A stretch of 64,000 nt of DNA from Tenacibaculum singaporense (GCF_003867015.1 NZ_CP032548.1:3415001-3479000); one strand, 5' to 3'. Counted from the first letter of the stretch, positions 6,285-15,225 are shown. The notes: a model not told the origin generated them from the sequence alone. Made by a program: numbers and translations.

Positions 6285-8822
6285 ATGAGTATAGTAAATT
6301 CCACTTTTAATAATTACCCAATAGAATTTAAAGAAATAAACCCAGAAGATTTTACGAAAAGGTTTAGTTTGGATGGAAGTACTACTATTAGAAATAGTTT
6401 TACTATTGAAAACAATGGTAATAAAATCATTATTAACCCAAATAATGATGGTTATATAAATGAACCTCTTCAAGAAAACATTGACATCAAAAATAAAAAC
6501 ACAGTTGTTATTAATGCATCTGTGGGACAAGGTAAATCTTATTCTATAATTAAAACAATAAAGAGGTATTATGAAGACAATTCACCCCAAAAGTACGTGA
6601 TAATTGTAGCATCACCTTTTGTGAGCTTAGTTAAGCAATATGTAAATGACATACATAATGATGGAGGCATCCCTAAGGAAGAAATATTTGATTATAACGT
6701 CATAGGAAGAACACCAGATAGAAGTTACTTAACAAAATCTGTACACGTAGTTACTGTAAATACACTATTAGGTAATCCAGGAGAAGATGGATTTAAGAAT
6801 TCTGAAGCTAAAAGAGAATATTTAACATCATTATCAAAACATTGTGAACAGAATAATGTTAAAGTGGTCTTTATATATGATGAAATACATGATTCATATT
6901 ATAACTTTAAACAGGAGTATATTTTTAACTTATGGAAGTGGAAAAAAGTTATTCATAAGAATTTCATTATTAGTGCCACCTTTAATGAAGCTTCTAAAAT
7001 AATAATTGAATATTTAGCTGAACTTACTGATAGAAAAATTAAAATAATTGAATCTAAGAGAAAGATATTCCCTAAAAAACAAAGTAAACTTCACCTACAT
7101 TATAGTGATGATTACAATTTTACCACTAATACTAAAGAGATTAAAAACATCATAGTTGAGCTGGTAAGAAAAAAGAAGAATATTGATATTTTATGTTATT
7201 CAAAATCACTTTCAAAAGATATAATAAATCCTAAGGGAGATATTGGAAAGGAATTACGAAGAGCTTATGGAATTAATCAAATTAAAGATTGTACTTCACA
7301 GTTAGCATCCAATTCAAGAGAAGAAAATATTGAACAACAAAACCAATATGATAATTCAATGTGTAATGTTGGAACCAATTTCAAAACAGGAGTTAGTATT
7401 AAAAAAGATAATCATGCTTTTATAATTATTATGCCTCCAAGAAGCACTAGACTTCATTTTAAAAACCAATATGGAATATTTTCAGGTGGTATTAATTCAG
7501 TTATTCAAGCATTAGCAAGACAAAGAACAAAAGGGGATATTCATATTATTTTATCAAAACCTGATAAATTCAATTATAACACACTTGTTCATGCTAATAT
7601 GAATGATGAACAATTAAAACAGTTTAAGACTTTATATGATATTGTTGAATATTACGCTGTGGATAAAAAAGTTGATTATCTAAAATTAAATAGACAACAT
7701 TTATATTTAAACAAATTTTATCAGCAAGAATTATCAGGCTATTTGCAAAATGAAATTAACACTATTTCCAATACTAGTAGAAATGACTTACCCCCATTAA
7801 AATTTCCAAAACTGGAAACTTTTATTTTGGATAATGGAGAAGACTATCTTGCTAATAGGTATAAAATTTTTGGAGAAGATATTAGTGCTTATCTTACCTA
7901 TGCCTCCATCACCAATCAATTTACTAATTGTAGATTAGAAAATATTTTCGCAAGAAAAAACATAATATTTTCAGAAGACAAGGTTTTTCAAGAGTTAAAC
8001 AATTTTGTTAAGAAAGAGAAATTTGAAGAAAGATTAGCTTTATTCAAAGGTTGGGGTACTTTCAATAGATACTATGAAGAATTCAAAGCTACTTTATATA
8101 AAAATTACAATGTACTTTTCAAGAAAACAAGTGCTGAAAAACCCAACTTTGATAAGGTCAGTAAAAAAGTTTTTGAACATAAATTATTAGAGTGGTTAAA
8201 GGCAAATTTTTATAGTGAAGAAATTACTAGCTACTCTAGAGCTGATTATTTACTTGATTGTATTATTAGTACTAATAATATTAATGTAGATGAAATTATT
8301 GACCCTAAAATAAAAGGAAGAGTATTGTTTTTTAGAGCTATTAGACATTTGGTTTTAAAAATATTTTCAGAAGTTAAAGAATACAACAAAAGAAATAAAC
8401 TTTATTATTACATAGAAACAGACCTTAAAAATTACTCTACTGAAGACTTAAATTATATTTCTGACATAGAAAAATTCATTAATAGTGATGAGCTTATAAA
8501 TAAAGTATTTGGTTTTCATAGAGTTCTTAATAATAAAACTACTGATAAAAAAATCAAATCCATAATAAGGGCATTAAAATCAGATTTTTTAATGTTGGAC
8601 ACAACTAAAAATAAATCTAGAATAAAAATAGGCAACCAAAAAGTATCAATAACAAAAGTAATAGGGTTCAAATATTTCCCAAATAAAAGAGCTTTAAATT
8701 TCTTTGATACTAGAATAGACTGGGAGCAAATCAAAAAAAATAGAATTGAACTTGTTGGTGAACACGAATATCAAAAAATGCAAAATGAAATAGATGAAAT
8801 CATTAAGAAATTAATCAACTAA
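6285..8822 (+). CDS. SF2-type DExH helicase-like protein of the element
   Basis: 845 residues from the ATG at 6285; the in-frame TTG at 6243 lies in a terminator. Helicase motifs appear in order: Walker A ASVGQGKS (78-85), a DEIH Walker B box (199-202), SAT motif III (230-232) and a motif VI-like QALARQR (408-414). This places it in superfamily 2. The C-terminal 400 residues match nothing I know. There is no zinc finger, HD or nuclease signature. As the largest gene, directly behind the integrase, it probably unwinds DNA for replication or mobilization of the element; some phage origin-binding helicases share this plan. Its exact role is inference. Confidence 0.72.
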   Translation: MSIVNSTFNNYPIEFKEINPEDFTKRFSLDGSTTIRNSFTIENNGNKIIINPNNDGYINEPLQENIDIKNKNTVVINASVGQGKSYSIIKTIKRYYEDNSPQKYVIIVASPFVSLVKQYVNDIHNDGGIPKEEIFDYNVIGRTPDRSYLTKSVHVVTVNTLLGNPGEDGFKNSEAKREYLTSLSKHCEQNNVKVVFIYDEIHDSYYNFKQEYIFNLWKWKKVIHKNFIISATFNEASKIIIEYLAELTDRKIKIIESKRKIFPKKQSKLHLHYSDDYNFTTNTKEIKNIIVELVRKKKNIDILCYSKSLSKDIINPKGDIGKELRRAYGINQIKDCTSQLASNSREENIEQQNQYDNSMCNVGTNFKTGVSIKKDNHAFIIIMPPRSTRLHFKNQYGIFSGGINSVIQALARQRTKGDIHIILSKPDKFNYNTLVHANMNDEQLKQFKTLYDIVEYYAVDKKVDYLKLNRQHLYLNKFYQQELSGYLQNEINTISNTSRNDLPPLKFPKLETFILDNGEDYLANRYKIFGEDISAYLTYASITNQFTNCRLENIFARKNIIFSEDKVFQELNNFVKKEKFEERLALFKGWGTFNRYYEEFKATLYKNYNVLFKKTSAEKPNFDKVSKKVFEHKLLEWLKANFYSEEITSYSRADYLLDCIISTNNINVDEIIDPKIKGRVLFFRAIRHLVLKIFSEVKEYNKRNKLYYYIETDLKNYSTEDLNYISDIEKFINSDELINKVFGFHRVLNNKTTDKKIKSIIRALKSDFLMLDTTKNKSRIKIGNQKVSITKVIGFKYFPNKRALNFFDTRIDWEQIKKNRIELVGEHEYQKMQNEIDEIIKKLIN

Positions 8823-9189
8823 GAGTTATAACTTAGAAGCCAATATCTAAAAAGTGCAACTTTATGTTTCAGTATACTTATAGAAAACACAAAGTTGCAC
8901 TTTTATATGTTTATTATCTATTGTGCTTATGAATTAATTGTAGTCAATTATAACACTTTTACAAAAGTTACCTCCCCTCTCTTAGAAACACACCCCACCT
9001 CAAAATACTGTAGTATTTTCAGATTTTCCTTCTCAGGAATCTGAAGGACAAAATTACGAAATCAATCTGAGAATATCAAGCTTTTTTTAATAAAAAAACG
9101 AATTTATTCACCTGTAAATCAGGTTTTTATCTTAATTTTTTACTTAAAAATATTACACATAAATATTAACCTTTTTAAACTTAAAAATT
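8823..9189. other. Intergenic region rich in inverted repeats, possible origin
   Basis: 367 bases without a gene. It holds a long hairpin at 8849-8905, the palindrome AATACTGTAGTATT (9004-9017), TTCAGATT/AATCTGAA (9018-9045), TCTCAG/CTGAGA (9031-9072) overlapping it, and a small ACCTG/CAGGT hairpin with T5 (9110-9128). A very AT-rich stretch then leads to the ATPase gene. Lying between a helicase and a RecA-like ATPase, it could be a replication origin or a promoter region. No iterons are seen. Confidence 0.4.
8849..8905 (+). terminator. Long hairpin after the helicase gene
   Basis: Perfect 14-bp inverted repeat AAAAGTGCAACTTT / AAAGTTGCACTTTT with an inner TGTTT/AAACA extension; T-run on the 3' side. 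Probably the helicase-gene terminator. Confidence 0.65.
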
Positions 9190-10029
9190 ATGCATTTAGA
9201 ACCAAGTAAAAGAGATGCTGTAAAGCTTAGAATTGGCTTATCAGGAGCAAGTGGGTTTGGAAAAACCTACTCAGCTCTACTACTAGCCTATGGACTCACT
9301 AAAAACTGGAATAAAATAGCTGTAATTGACACAGAAAATAAGTCAGCTAGTTTATACTCACATTTAGGAAACTTTCAAGTAATTAATTTAGATGCTCCTT
9401 TTAGTCCTTCTAGGTATATAGAAGCTATTAAGTTATGCGAATCCAATAAGAATATTGATGTAATTATTTTAGACTCTATTAGTCATGAATGGAATGGCTC
9501 AGGAGGATGTTTAGATATACACAACAAACTTGGTGCGAGATTTCAGGACTGGAATAAAGTAACAAAACTTCATCAAGCATTTGTAGATGCTATATTACAA
9601 TCTTCATGTCATATCATTACTACTACTAGGAGGAAAACTCATTACTCATTAGACATCAAACCTAATGGTAAAGCTAAGGTTACCAAACTAGGTACAAAAG
9701 AAATTACAAGAGAGGGATGGGAATATGAGTTAACTGTAAATTTTGAGCTCATCAATCAAGAAAACAAAGCTGTGATAAGTAAAGATAGGACAGATTTATT
9801 TTCTACTAGAAATGAATTTGTAATTACAGAAGAAGTAGGAGAAAAATTAGCTCAATGGTGTGTTTCAAGACCTTTGAGATTAGAAGAAGTAATTCAACAG
9901 ATTTCTAAAGCTAAATCTATTTCAGAGTTAACTGCAATTTATAAATCTAATCCTAAACATCAAGAAACTTTGTTACCAGCTTTTAAGAAAAGGAAAGAGA
10001 AGTTAGATGAAGTTGCTGTGAATAAATAA
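9190..10029 (+). CDS. RecA-like AAA ATPase, phage-type
   Basis: 279 residues. Walker A is GASGFGKT at 19-26 and Walker B is VIILDS at 91-96, followed by a SISHEW segment. This single ATPase domain with a short C-terminal helical tail resembles the nucleotide-binding proteins found in phage recombination modules (Sak4-like/AAA_24 class). In the element it probably serves DNA annealing, recombination or replication alongside the helicase. It has its own AT-rich upstream region after an intergenic hairpin cluster and is followed by the convergent minus-strand module. The ATPase assignment is firm; the recombination role is inferred. Confidence 0.75.
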   Translation: MHLEPSKRDAVKLRIGLSGASGFGKTYSALLLAYGLTKNWNKIAVIDTENKSASLYSHLGNFQVINLDAPFSPSRYIEAIKLCESNKNIDVIILDSISHEWNGSGGCLDIHNKLGARFQDWNKVTKLHQAFVDAILQSSCHIITTTRRKTHYSLDIKPNGKAKVTKLGTKEITREGWEYELTVNFELINQENKAVISKDRTDLFSTRNEFVITEEVGEKLAQWCVSRPLRLEEVIQQISKAKSISELTAIYKSNPKHQETLLPAFKKRKEKLDEVAVNK

Positions 10030-10088
10030 GAGTATTATAATTTTAGTTGCTGTTAGGTAACTTTTTTGAGTTGATGAAAGCCCTAATT

Positions 10089-11210
10089 TTAAGGATTAGG
10101 GCTATTTTTAAAAGTACTATAACTTTCTACTTTTTTCTTCTCTATATGTTCAAGTAATTTCTTTCTAATTACTTTTTCTATTTTTTTCTTTCTATCCTCT
10201 TTACTTAAAAGAATATCAATTGAAATTTGTAGCTCCGAATTTAAATCTTTACTTTTTAGATACTCGGGGAAAGATAGAACAACAGCAACAGTTCCTCTTA
10301 CATCTCTATACTCTAAACTATATCTTAGTTTTAATGAAGAAAATATAAGACTTGGATAATAATCCTTATTTGACAATAAAATATGATTCTCTAATCCTTT
10401 ACCATTAAGTTTTAGATTATCTAACTCCTGTAAAAACTTTTCAACATCCTTATGACTACTAATCTCTGAATCAATAAATAAATCCACATCAGTTATTGAC
10501 TTGAAATTTAGATAAAGAGAAAAATTCTCAATGAAAGATTTAAAAAAATTTATTCTAGAATCATTATCAAAATCTCTAAACTTAATTGAGATAAAATCTT
10601 GTTTAGGGCTAACTATGGAATTAGTTCTTAATGCCTCTTTGACTTTACCTATTATTATAGAGTTTACCTCAAGTGTTTCTTTTGATGTAGAATTTTGTTG
10701 AACAGAAATCTGAATATCTCCATCTTCCATTTTTTTCAACGTAACAGCACCTATATGGGTTGTTTTATTTTCTGTCCAATCATTTAATATATTTTCTCTT
10801 TCAATTTTATATTCAATAATAGCTGTAGTTTGACTATCTTCAAAATAAAAGCTGGGGGAACCTATGACTTTATAATTAGGCTTATAAGTGTGTTTCTCTA
10901 TAATCTTAGAGTTTAAGTCTAAGCTACCACTAAGAATTTTAGACAAATCAAAATCACCATCATTACATTTAATTGATGATGTTCTATATTTAAGAGTTTC
11001 TTCTTTTGTCTTTTGAGTTTCACGTAATTCTTCATAATCAGTCGGACTTATTATGCTTTTCATTAACAAAGGAACTGAACTATTTTTCTTGTTTATTCCT
11101 GTGTAAACTCCTTTTTCCCTTAATAGCTTGCTAATACTAGTACCTGATATATTAGACTTTATTAATAACTGTCTGATAAAATCTCCTTGAGGTAAAAAAT
11201 CTTTTTTCAT
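10089..11210 (-). CDS. Partner protein of a nuclease-like module (GAPS4b-like?)
   Basis: 373 residues, second gene of a two-gene minus-strand unit, starting 5 bases after the stop of its partner. The N-terminal region (about 8-60) looks like a small helix-extension-helix domain: SKLLREKGVYTGINKKNSSV, then PLLMKSIISPTDYEELRETQ. Residues 60-350 are mixed alpha/beta with no motif I recognise, and the tail is Lys-rich. The N-terminal pattern and the gene pairing recall the b component of GAPS4 anti-phage systems, from memory only. No signal peptide or membrane segment. It probably acts with the upstream nuclease-like protein, perhaps in DNA or RNA recognition. Confidence 0.5.
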   Translation of the reverse strand: MKKDFLPQGDFIRQLLIKSNISGTSISKLLREKGVYTGINKKNSSVPLLMKSIISPTDYEELRETQKTKEETLKYRTSSIKCNDGDFDLSKILSGSLDLNSKIIEKHTYKPNYKVIGSPSFYFEDSQTTAIIEYKIERENILNDWTENKTTHIGAVTLKKMEDGDIQISVQQNSTSKETLEVNSIIIGKVKEALRTNSIVSPKQDFISIKFRDFDNDSRINFFKSFIENFSLYLNFKSITDVDLFIDSEISSHKDVEKFLQELDNLKLNGKGLENHILLSNKDYYPSLIFSSLKLRYSLEYRDVRGTVAVVLSFPEYLKSKDLNSELQISIDILLSKEDRKKKIEKVIRKKLLEHIEKKKVESYSTFKNSPNP

Positions 11211-11215
11211 ATTAT

Positions 11216-12157
11216 TTAGTTTCTATAATCAATTGGAAATTTTCCAATGAAAAGATTATCTTCTAGTTTATAATTGTCATAAGTTGATAATACGTCTTTA
11301 ATAATACTGATGTCAGTTAAGGAATTATAAGTTTTAAAATTTATTATAGTCTCATCAATAGCATTTAAATAATCAAATGATTTAGTAAAACTTAATATTC
11401 TTGCAAGATTATCATTATTGAAGTCATCATTAACAAAAATAGAAAACGTTACTTTGTTTTTACTTTTATCTTCTATTCTTAAAGGTATTATATCAGAGTA
11501 GATATAATTTAAAGGGAAGACATTACCATAAGTTTTTTCTTGTCTAGCATTAAAGTTTATACCTGAATTATGATAAACGAAATCCACTTTGCTATCCTTA
11601 TTAAGTAACTTAGTCTTATAAATACTTTCATAAAGAAAGTTAATTCTTTGATTATCTATTAATATTATTTCATCAAAAATTAAATCACTACTAAATAAGG
11701 AATTATTTACTTTAGAATTTAAATCAAAACCTATGTCACTTTCATCAGATAACCAAACCAAAATACCTGTAACATGAGTTTTAGTAACATCAGTGAATTT
11801 ATGATTTATTTCATTTTTCTTTTGGGAATTATTGAAGCATTGAAGTGTATGAGCTAAATCTTCAACATAAGACTTAAATTTTGCTTTAGGGCTATTAGGA
11901 TATTCTTCAGAAGTATATTTTGAGGAAATCAAACAAATATCGAGCAATTCATCTTCTACTGGACTCTTATAATAAATTAGCCCATCTATCCCATGTGTAG
12001 TTCTGTCTTTTTTTGCTTCTTTCCTTTTATGCTCTTTTGGATAATTACAATTAATCGTTTCATTTTCAATTAAAGAATTAAATTCTAAAGTATCTTCAAA
12101 CAAAAACTTTACAATTTTTTCACCTTTTTCTCCAATAGACTTGGACCATTCTCCCAT
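11216..12157 (-). CDS. PD-(D/E)XK nuclease-like protein (GAPS4a-like?)
   Basis: 313 residues, first gene of the two-gene unit. The N-terminus carries a GEKGEKIVKFLF helix (Glu13), then THGIDGL (Asp58) and, about 20 residues later, LISSKYT (Ser78-Ser79-Lys80). An E...D...SxK order fits a PD-(D/E)XK core with a modified catalytic triad. PNSPKAKFKSYVEDLAHTLQ follows. This combination with a small-domain partner resembles GAPS4 anti-phage systems as I remember them. The unit is transcribed against the rest of the element, as cargo often is. TAACTTTA and TACATTTA at 12178-12193 are possible -7 boxes. Function is inferred. Confidence 0.55.
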   Translation of the reverse strand: MGEWSKSIGEKGEKIVKFLFEDTLEFNSLIENETINCNYPKEHKRKEAKKDRTTHGIDGLIYYKSPVEDELLDICLISSKYTSEEYPNSPKAKFKSYVEDLAHTLQCFNNSQKKNEINHKFTDVTKTHVTGILVWLSDESDIGFDLNSKVNNSLFSSDLIFDEIILIDNQRINFLYESIYKTKLLNKDSKVDFVYHNSGINFNARQEKTYGNVFPLNYIYSDIIPLRIEDKSKNKVTFSIFVNDDFNNDNLARILSFTKSFDYLNAIDETIINFKTYNSLTDISIIKDVLSTYDNYKLEDNLFIGKFPIDYRN

Positions 12158-12411
12158 ATTTTTTCTTTTTCGAAGGTTAAAGTTATAAATGTAAAAATTT
12201 AAATTTTATAAAAAAAATTGAGATCATCTTTTTATATGTGTGAATGCCACTAACCTAAGTACCCCCACTTATTCTTGATTTTAAAACACCCCGCGTGTTT
12301 CTCAGCAGAAAATATTTTTTGCTCCTTATATAAAAGCAAGGTGATAGCTGTTTTTAAAGGAACTTATATTTTCTAGAATCAACTTATTTATCAACTCAAA
12401 AAAATAAAATT

Positions 12412-12795
12412 ATGGTACAAATTGTAGGCTGCAGAGAGTGTAGCAAAGAAGATGGTTCTAAATTCTATTTATTGGAACTACAAGGAGGTATAGAAATGGT
12501 AGTAAGCAAAACTACAGGTCAATTCTATGCTACAGCAAAAAAAGCAATGATTACTTCTACTTTTGATGAGGTTACTTGTAAAGCTTTAATAGGAACTCAA
12601 ATGAAAGGAAGCATTGTTAAACAAGAGGTTGCTCCTTATGAGTATGTTATTAAAGAAACAGGAGAAGAAATAATTTTAACTCACAAATGGGTTTACACTC
12701 CTGATGAAGCTCCTAATGTTAAAAAGCTTTTTAAAGCTGACCATAGCGTGTTTTCACAAAATGGTGTAAACAAATTAGAGGAAGAATTAGTTTAA
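12412..12795 (+). CDS. Hypothetical protein, 127 aa
   Basis: A small soluble protein with no signal peptide or membrane segment. The N-terminus has a CRECSKEDGSKFYLLELQGG segment that recalls small single-strand-binding or KTSC-like beta folds, and the middle has VSKTTGQFYATAKKA. It precedes radC by 74 bases in the same direction. I do not recognise a family. Similar short proteins sit near radC in Bacteroidota mobile DNA, so an accessory role in element maintenance is possible. The frame is convincing by length and codon use. Confidence 0.65.
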   Translation: MVQIVGCRECSKEDGSKFYLLELQGGIEMVVSKTTGQFYATAKKAMITSTFDEVTCKALIGTQMKGSIVKQEVAPYEYVIKETGEEIILTHKWVYTPDEAPNVKKLFKADHSVFSQNGVNKLEEELV

Positions 12796-12869
12796 TTTAA
12801 TCTGTCCAAATTTTGCATTTACTATAATAAGTAATTACGAATGCTGGACAGATTTATAATTTTAAATTT

Positions 12870-13304
12870 ATGAAAGTAGCTGAAATAAAAATTTCCTATT
12901 CTAGTAGGAATAGTAATAAGTTCAAAATACAAAATAGCGCAGATGCTTACAATCTAGTTGCTGAGAAATGGAATAAAGATTTAATTGAACTACAAGAAGA
13001 AATGAAAGTAATTTTACTTAATCGAGCCAATATAGTATTGGGAATATTTGAATTATCTAAAGGAGGAACAAATAGCACAGTTGTAGATGTAAAATTACTT
13101 GTAAGTGTAGCTTTAAAATGTAATGCACATAGTATAATTATGTGTCACAATCATCCTAGTGGTAATTTAAAAGCAAGTAAGGCTGATATTGAAATTACCA
13201 ATAAAGTTAAAAAGGCATGTAGTTATTTTGATATGGTGCTTTTAGATCACTTAATAGTTACCAAGGATGAACATTTGAGTTTTGCAGATGAAGGGTTATT
13301 GTAA
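12870..13304 (+). CDS. radC: RadC family JAB/MPN domain protein
   Basis: 144 residues, only the C-terminal MPN (JAMM) domain of RadC. The metal-binding motif is intact: His93, His95 and Ser97 in CHNHPSGNL, then Ser103 and Asp106 in KASKADIE. The N-terminal helix-hairpin-helix domain of chromosomal RadC is missing, as in most mobile-element versions. RadC-like MPN proteins are common passengers of Bacteroidota plasmids and islands; their substrate is not established. Probably co-transcribed with the 127-aa gene upstream. Confidence 0.9.
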   Translation: MKVAEIKISYSSRNSNKFKIQNSADAYNLVAEKWNKDLIELQEEMKVILLNRANIVLGIFELSKGGTNSTVVDVKLLVSVALKCNAHSIIMCHNHPSGNLKASKADIEITNKVKKACSYFDMVLLDHLIVTKDEHLSFADEGLL

Positions 13305-13532
13305 TCTACCAAACTTGCAATATTTGCAATTTCTACAGTATTCACATGTATAAGTGGATGAATGAAATAACTCTAAGAAGAGGTTTTTATAAAAACGAAT
13401 TAATTTGCAGATAATTAATAATAGCTTTTTTTATTATAAAATCCTTTTTTATTCCTACCAGAAACTATATAAATTAATGAAATAAAAGGTATAATAATTC
13501 TTTTAAGCAAGTTCTACTATAATAGCTTTTTC

Positions 13533-13787
13533 TTATTTTTCTTCTAAAGAAAAACCCACTAATTCAGTTAATGAAACTTCTAAAGCTTCACTAATTCTAT
13601 ATAAAGTGAAAAGAGTAGGATTTGTTCTACCAGATTCAATTCTAGAAATATTTGTAGTATCAAACCTACCAAGCATCTTACTAGCCAAATCTACTTGTGA
13701 TAGACCTTTTTCTTCTCTAATATTTTGAATGTTATTACCTATCTTTTTCTGAATAGAAATTTGTAGTTCTTTTAAATCCTGACTCAT
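13533..13787 (-). CDS. XRE-family HTH transcriptional regulator
   Basis: 84 residues from the ATG at 13787. An in-frame ATG at 13814 is possible, but its first codons would lie in a 20-bp palindrome that looks like the protein's own operator. The HTH is clear: IGNNIQNIREEKGLSQVDLA, then TTNISRIESGRTNP and LYRISEALEVSLTELV. It resembles phage and mobile-element repressors of the Cro/CI type. It is divergent from the small-gene cluster beginning at 13870 and probably represses it and itself. Confidence 0.88.
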   Translation of the reverse strand: MSQDLKELQISIQKKIGNNIQNIREEKGLSQVDLASKMLGRFDTTNISRIESGRTNPTLFTLYRISEALEVSLTELVGFSLEEK

Positions 13788-13791
13788 TACA

Positions 13792-13811
13792 ACTTGTCTT
13801 ATTTGACAAGT
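13792..13811. promoter_or_regulatory. Palindromic operator of the XRE regulator
   Basis: Perfect inverted repeat ACTTGTC-N6-GACAAGT. It lies just upstream of the regulator ATG and overlaps the -33 region (TTTG at 13802) of the divergent promoter, so bound repressor would block both directions. Binding is inferred from symmetry and position. Confidence 0.6.
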
Positions 13812-13831
13812 CAAGAAAAGGGTTATATTTG
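13802..13831 (+). promoter_or_regulatory. Promoter of the small-gene cluster
   Basis: TTTG, 18 bases, then TATATTTG: a near-consensus Bacteroidota promoter reading toward 13870. Its -33 element lies inside the palindrome at 13792-13811. Confidence 0.65.
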
Positions 13832-13841
13832 TTTTTGTTTA

Positions 13842-13855
13842 TGTCATAAATGACA
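13842..13855. promoter_or_regulatory. Second palindrome between the divergent genes
   Basis: TGTCAT-AA-ATGACA, a perfect 6-bp inverted repeat located just downstream of the -7 box of the cluster promoter. It may be a second repressor site; it shares TGTC/GACA with the first. Confidence 0.4.
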
Positions 13856-13869
13856 ACACATTAATAATC

Positions 13870-14280
13870 ATGGAGAAAAAAATAATTTTAATAATCTTAA
13901 TAACTATTTGTAGTTATTCATATTCTCAAAATAATAACTCAAATCACAATAATGATTCTGACTTAAAAGAAAAAGCAACAAATTACATTAATAAAGCTAT
14001 AGAAAATCAAAATGACAAATTGAAAATGACAATTCAAAAAAGTAGATTTGCTATTGTTAAGGATATAAATGAAGGTAATTGTGATTTAGCTATAGAAAAA
14101 AGTCTTTTTACTTTAAAAATTGCTCCTAAAGAGACTTACTTTATGATACTAGCTGGAGAAGCTTATAAATGCAAAAGGGATTATAAAAATGCCATTCTAT
14201 GGTTTAAAAAAGCTAATGATATATTTAAAACAGATGACCTAAGGAATGAAATAAAGCTTCTTGAAAAGAAAATCAAATAA
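13870..14280 (+). CDS. Secreted TPR-like small protein
   Basis: 136 residues. A signal peptide is clear (KK, a run of Ile/Leu, then SYSYSQ), followed by an Asn-rich linker (about 20-32) and helical repeats. AGEAYKCKRDYKNAILWFKK (about 97-116) looks like a single tetratricopeptide repeat. Two Cys residues (in GNCDLA and YKCKRD) could form a disulfide after export. It is the first gene of the cluster controlled from 13802. Exported, probably periplasmic; function unknown. Confidence 0.7.
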   Translation: MEKKIILIILITICSYSYSQNNNSNHNNDSDLKEKATNYINKAIENQNDKLKMTIQKSRFAIVKDINEGNCDLAIEKSLFTLKIAPKETYFMILAGEAYKCKRDYKNAILWFKKANDIFKTDDLRNEIKLLEKKIK

Positions 14281-14323
14281 CTAAGGACACTTGTAAATCT
14301 GTTGAACTAATAGTTGATTTAAT

Positions 14324-14575
14324 ATGGAAAAGAACCAAGATAAAAAAGAAAGTAAAGGATGTTTGCTTGCTGCTGGAGTTGTATTTGGAGTAATAGCTTT
14401 AAACCCATTATTAACTTTAATATTTGGTGGAGACCCAAGAAACTTAGAGGGGGTTGATTATGACACAGGTGAAACTTATAGTGTTTTATCTAATCTTAGA
14501 TTAGCTTTTATAGCATTAATAATAGCATTAATTTATTATGCCTGGGCACATTTCATAAAGAATGACAAAAAGTAA
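14324..14575 (+). CDS. Small membrane protein, 83 aa
   Basis: Two predicted membrane segments (about 14-35, GCLLAAGVVFGVIALNPLL, and about 58-76, LAFIALIIALIYYAWAHF) joined by an acidic loop with GGDPRNLEGVDYDTGE. Basic residues lie at both ends, which suggests cytosolic termini. Second gene of the cluster, 43 bases after the TPR-like gene and 6 bases before the next. No family recognised. Confidence 0.65.
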   Translation: MEKNQDKKESKGCLLAAGVVFGVIALNPLLTLIFGGDPRNLEGVDYDTGETYSVLSNLRLAFIALIIALIYYAWAHFIKNDKK

Positions 14576-14581
14576 AAAGCT

Positions 14582-15001
14582 ATGTTAGAAGATTATATCT
14601 CTTATAAATTAAAAAGTTCTCTAGAAGAAAACAATATTGATTTAATTCATTTAACAACCTTTTTAAATGGAGTAAAATACTACAGAAGTCATAAAACTTC
14701 GGAATTATACTTACCTAACAAGACTTTACAAGTAGAAACTTATCTAAGCTTTTATGAAAATGAACTATTAGCTGTAACTTATAATACAAGTCAAAATAAT
14801 CTTAATTACTTAATTGAATTTATAAATTCATTTGCTGGTAGTGAAGATGAGTTTTTATTTGAAGATGTATTGGGTGGCAATTCAGACTTGTTTTGCATCC
14901 AAAATGAGACAGCTATTTATTTAAACCAAAAAGATAATGACACTATAGATTTTAAAATAGCAATTCCTTTAAATAAACGAAGAAATAATGTATTTGTATA
15001 A
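14582..15001 (+). CDS. Hypothetical protein, 139 aa
   Basis: Soluble, acidic protein without signal peptide. It has alternating beta segments (YYRSHKTSELYLPNKTLQVE, TYLSFYENELLAVTYNT). It lies 6 bases after the small membrane protein gene and shares one base with the next start, so the genes are translationally linked. I do not recognise a family. Tight coupling argues that it works with its neighbours. Confidence 0.6.
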   Translation: MLEDYISYKLKSSLEENNIDLIHLTTFLNGVKYYRSHKTSELYLPNKTLQVETYLSFYENELLAVTYNTSQNNLNYLIEFINSFAGSEDEFLFEDVLGGNSDLFCIQNETAIYLNQKDNDTIDFKIAIPLNKRRNNVFV

Positions 15002-15225
15002 TGACTAATAAACTACCTTTCAGAATTGGCATGCAATATGAAAATTGGGAGTTTGATTTAGAATTGGTAGATACAAAAAAGAGTTATGAAGTATACAACT
15101 ACACAAAAGGAGATATTAAAGTGTTTAATGAAGAATTAATTGAATACATCCATTTATACTTTGAACTTGACATCTTATTCAAAATTAAAATCAAAACCCA
15201 ACAGAATATATTTACTCTATTATAA
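15001..15225 (+). CDS. Hypothetical protein, 74 aa
   Basis: The start codon overlaps the preceding stop by one base (TAATG). Small soluble protein with many aromatic and acidic residues: MQYENWEFDLELVDTKKS, then a C-terminal YFELDILFKIKIKT. No motif seen. The overlap with the 139-aa gene supports a real, coupled gene. Confidence 0.55.
   Translation: MTNKLPFRIGMQYENWEFDLELVDTKKSYEVYNYTKGDIKVFNEELIEYIHLYFELDILFKIKIKTQQNIFTLL

Noticed and set aside
13305..13532. Gene in the gap between radC and the XRE regulator
   Set aside because: No ORF with a credible start and no strong repeat was found; the region is AT-rich with only short TTGCAA repeats.
13788..13814. Longer XRE regulator starting at 13814
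   Set aside because: The extra nine codons would lie in the palindromic operator, and the HTH family usually starts close to the ATG at 13787.
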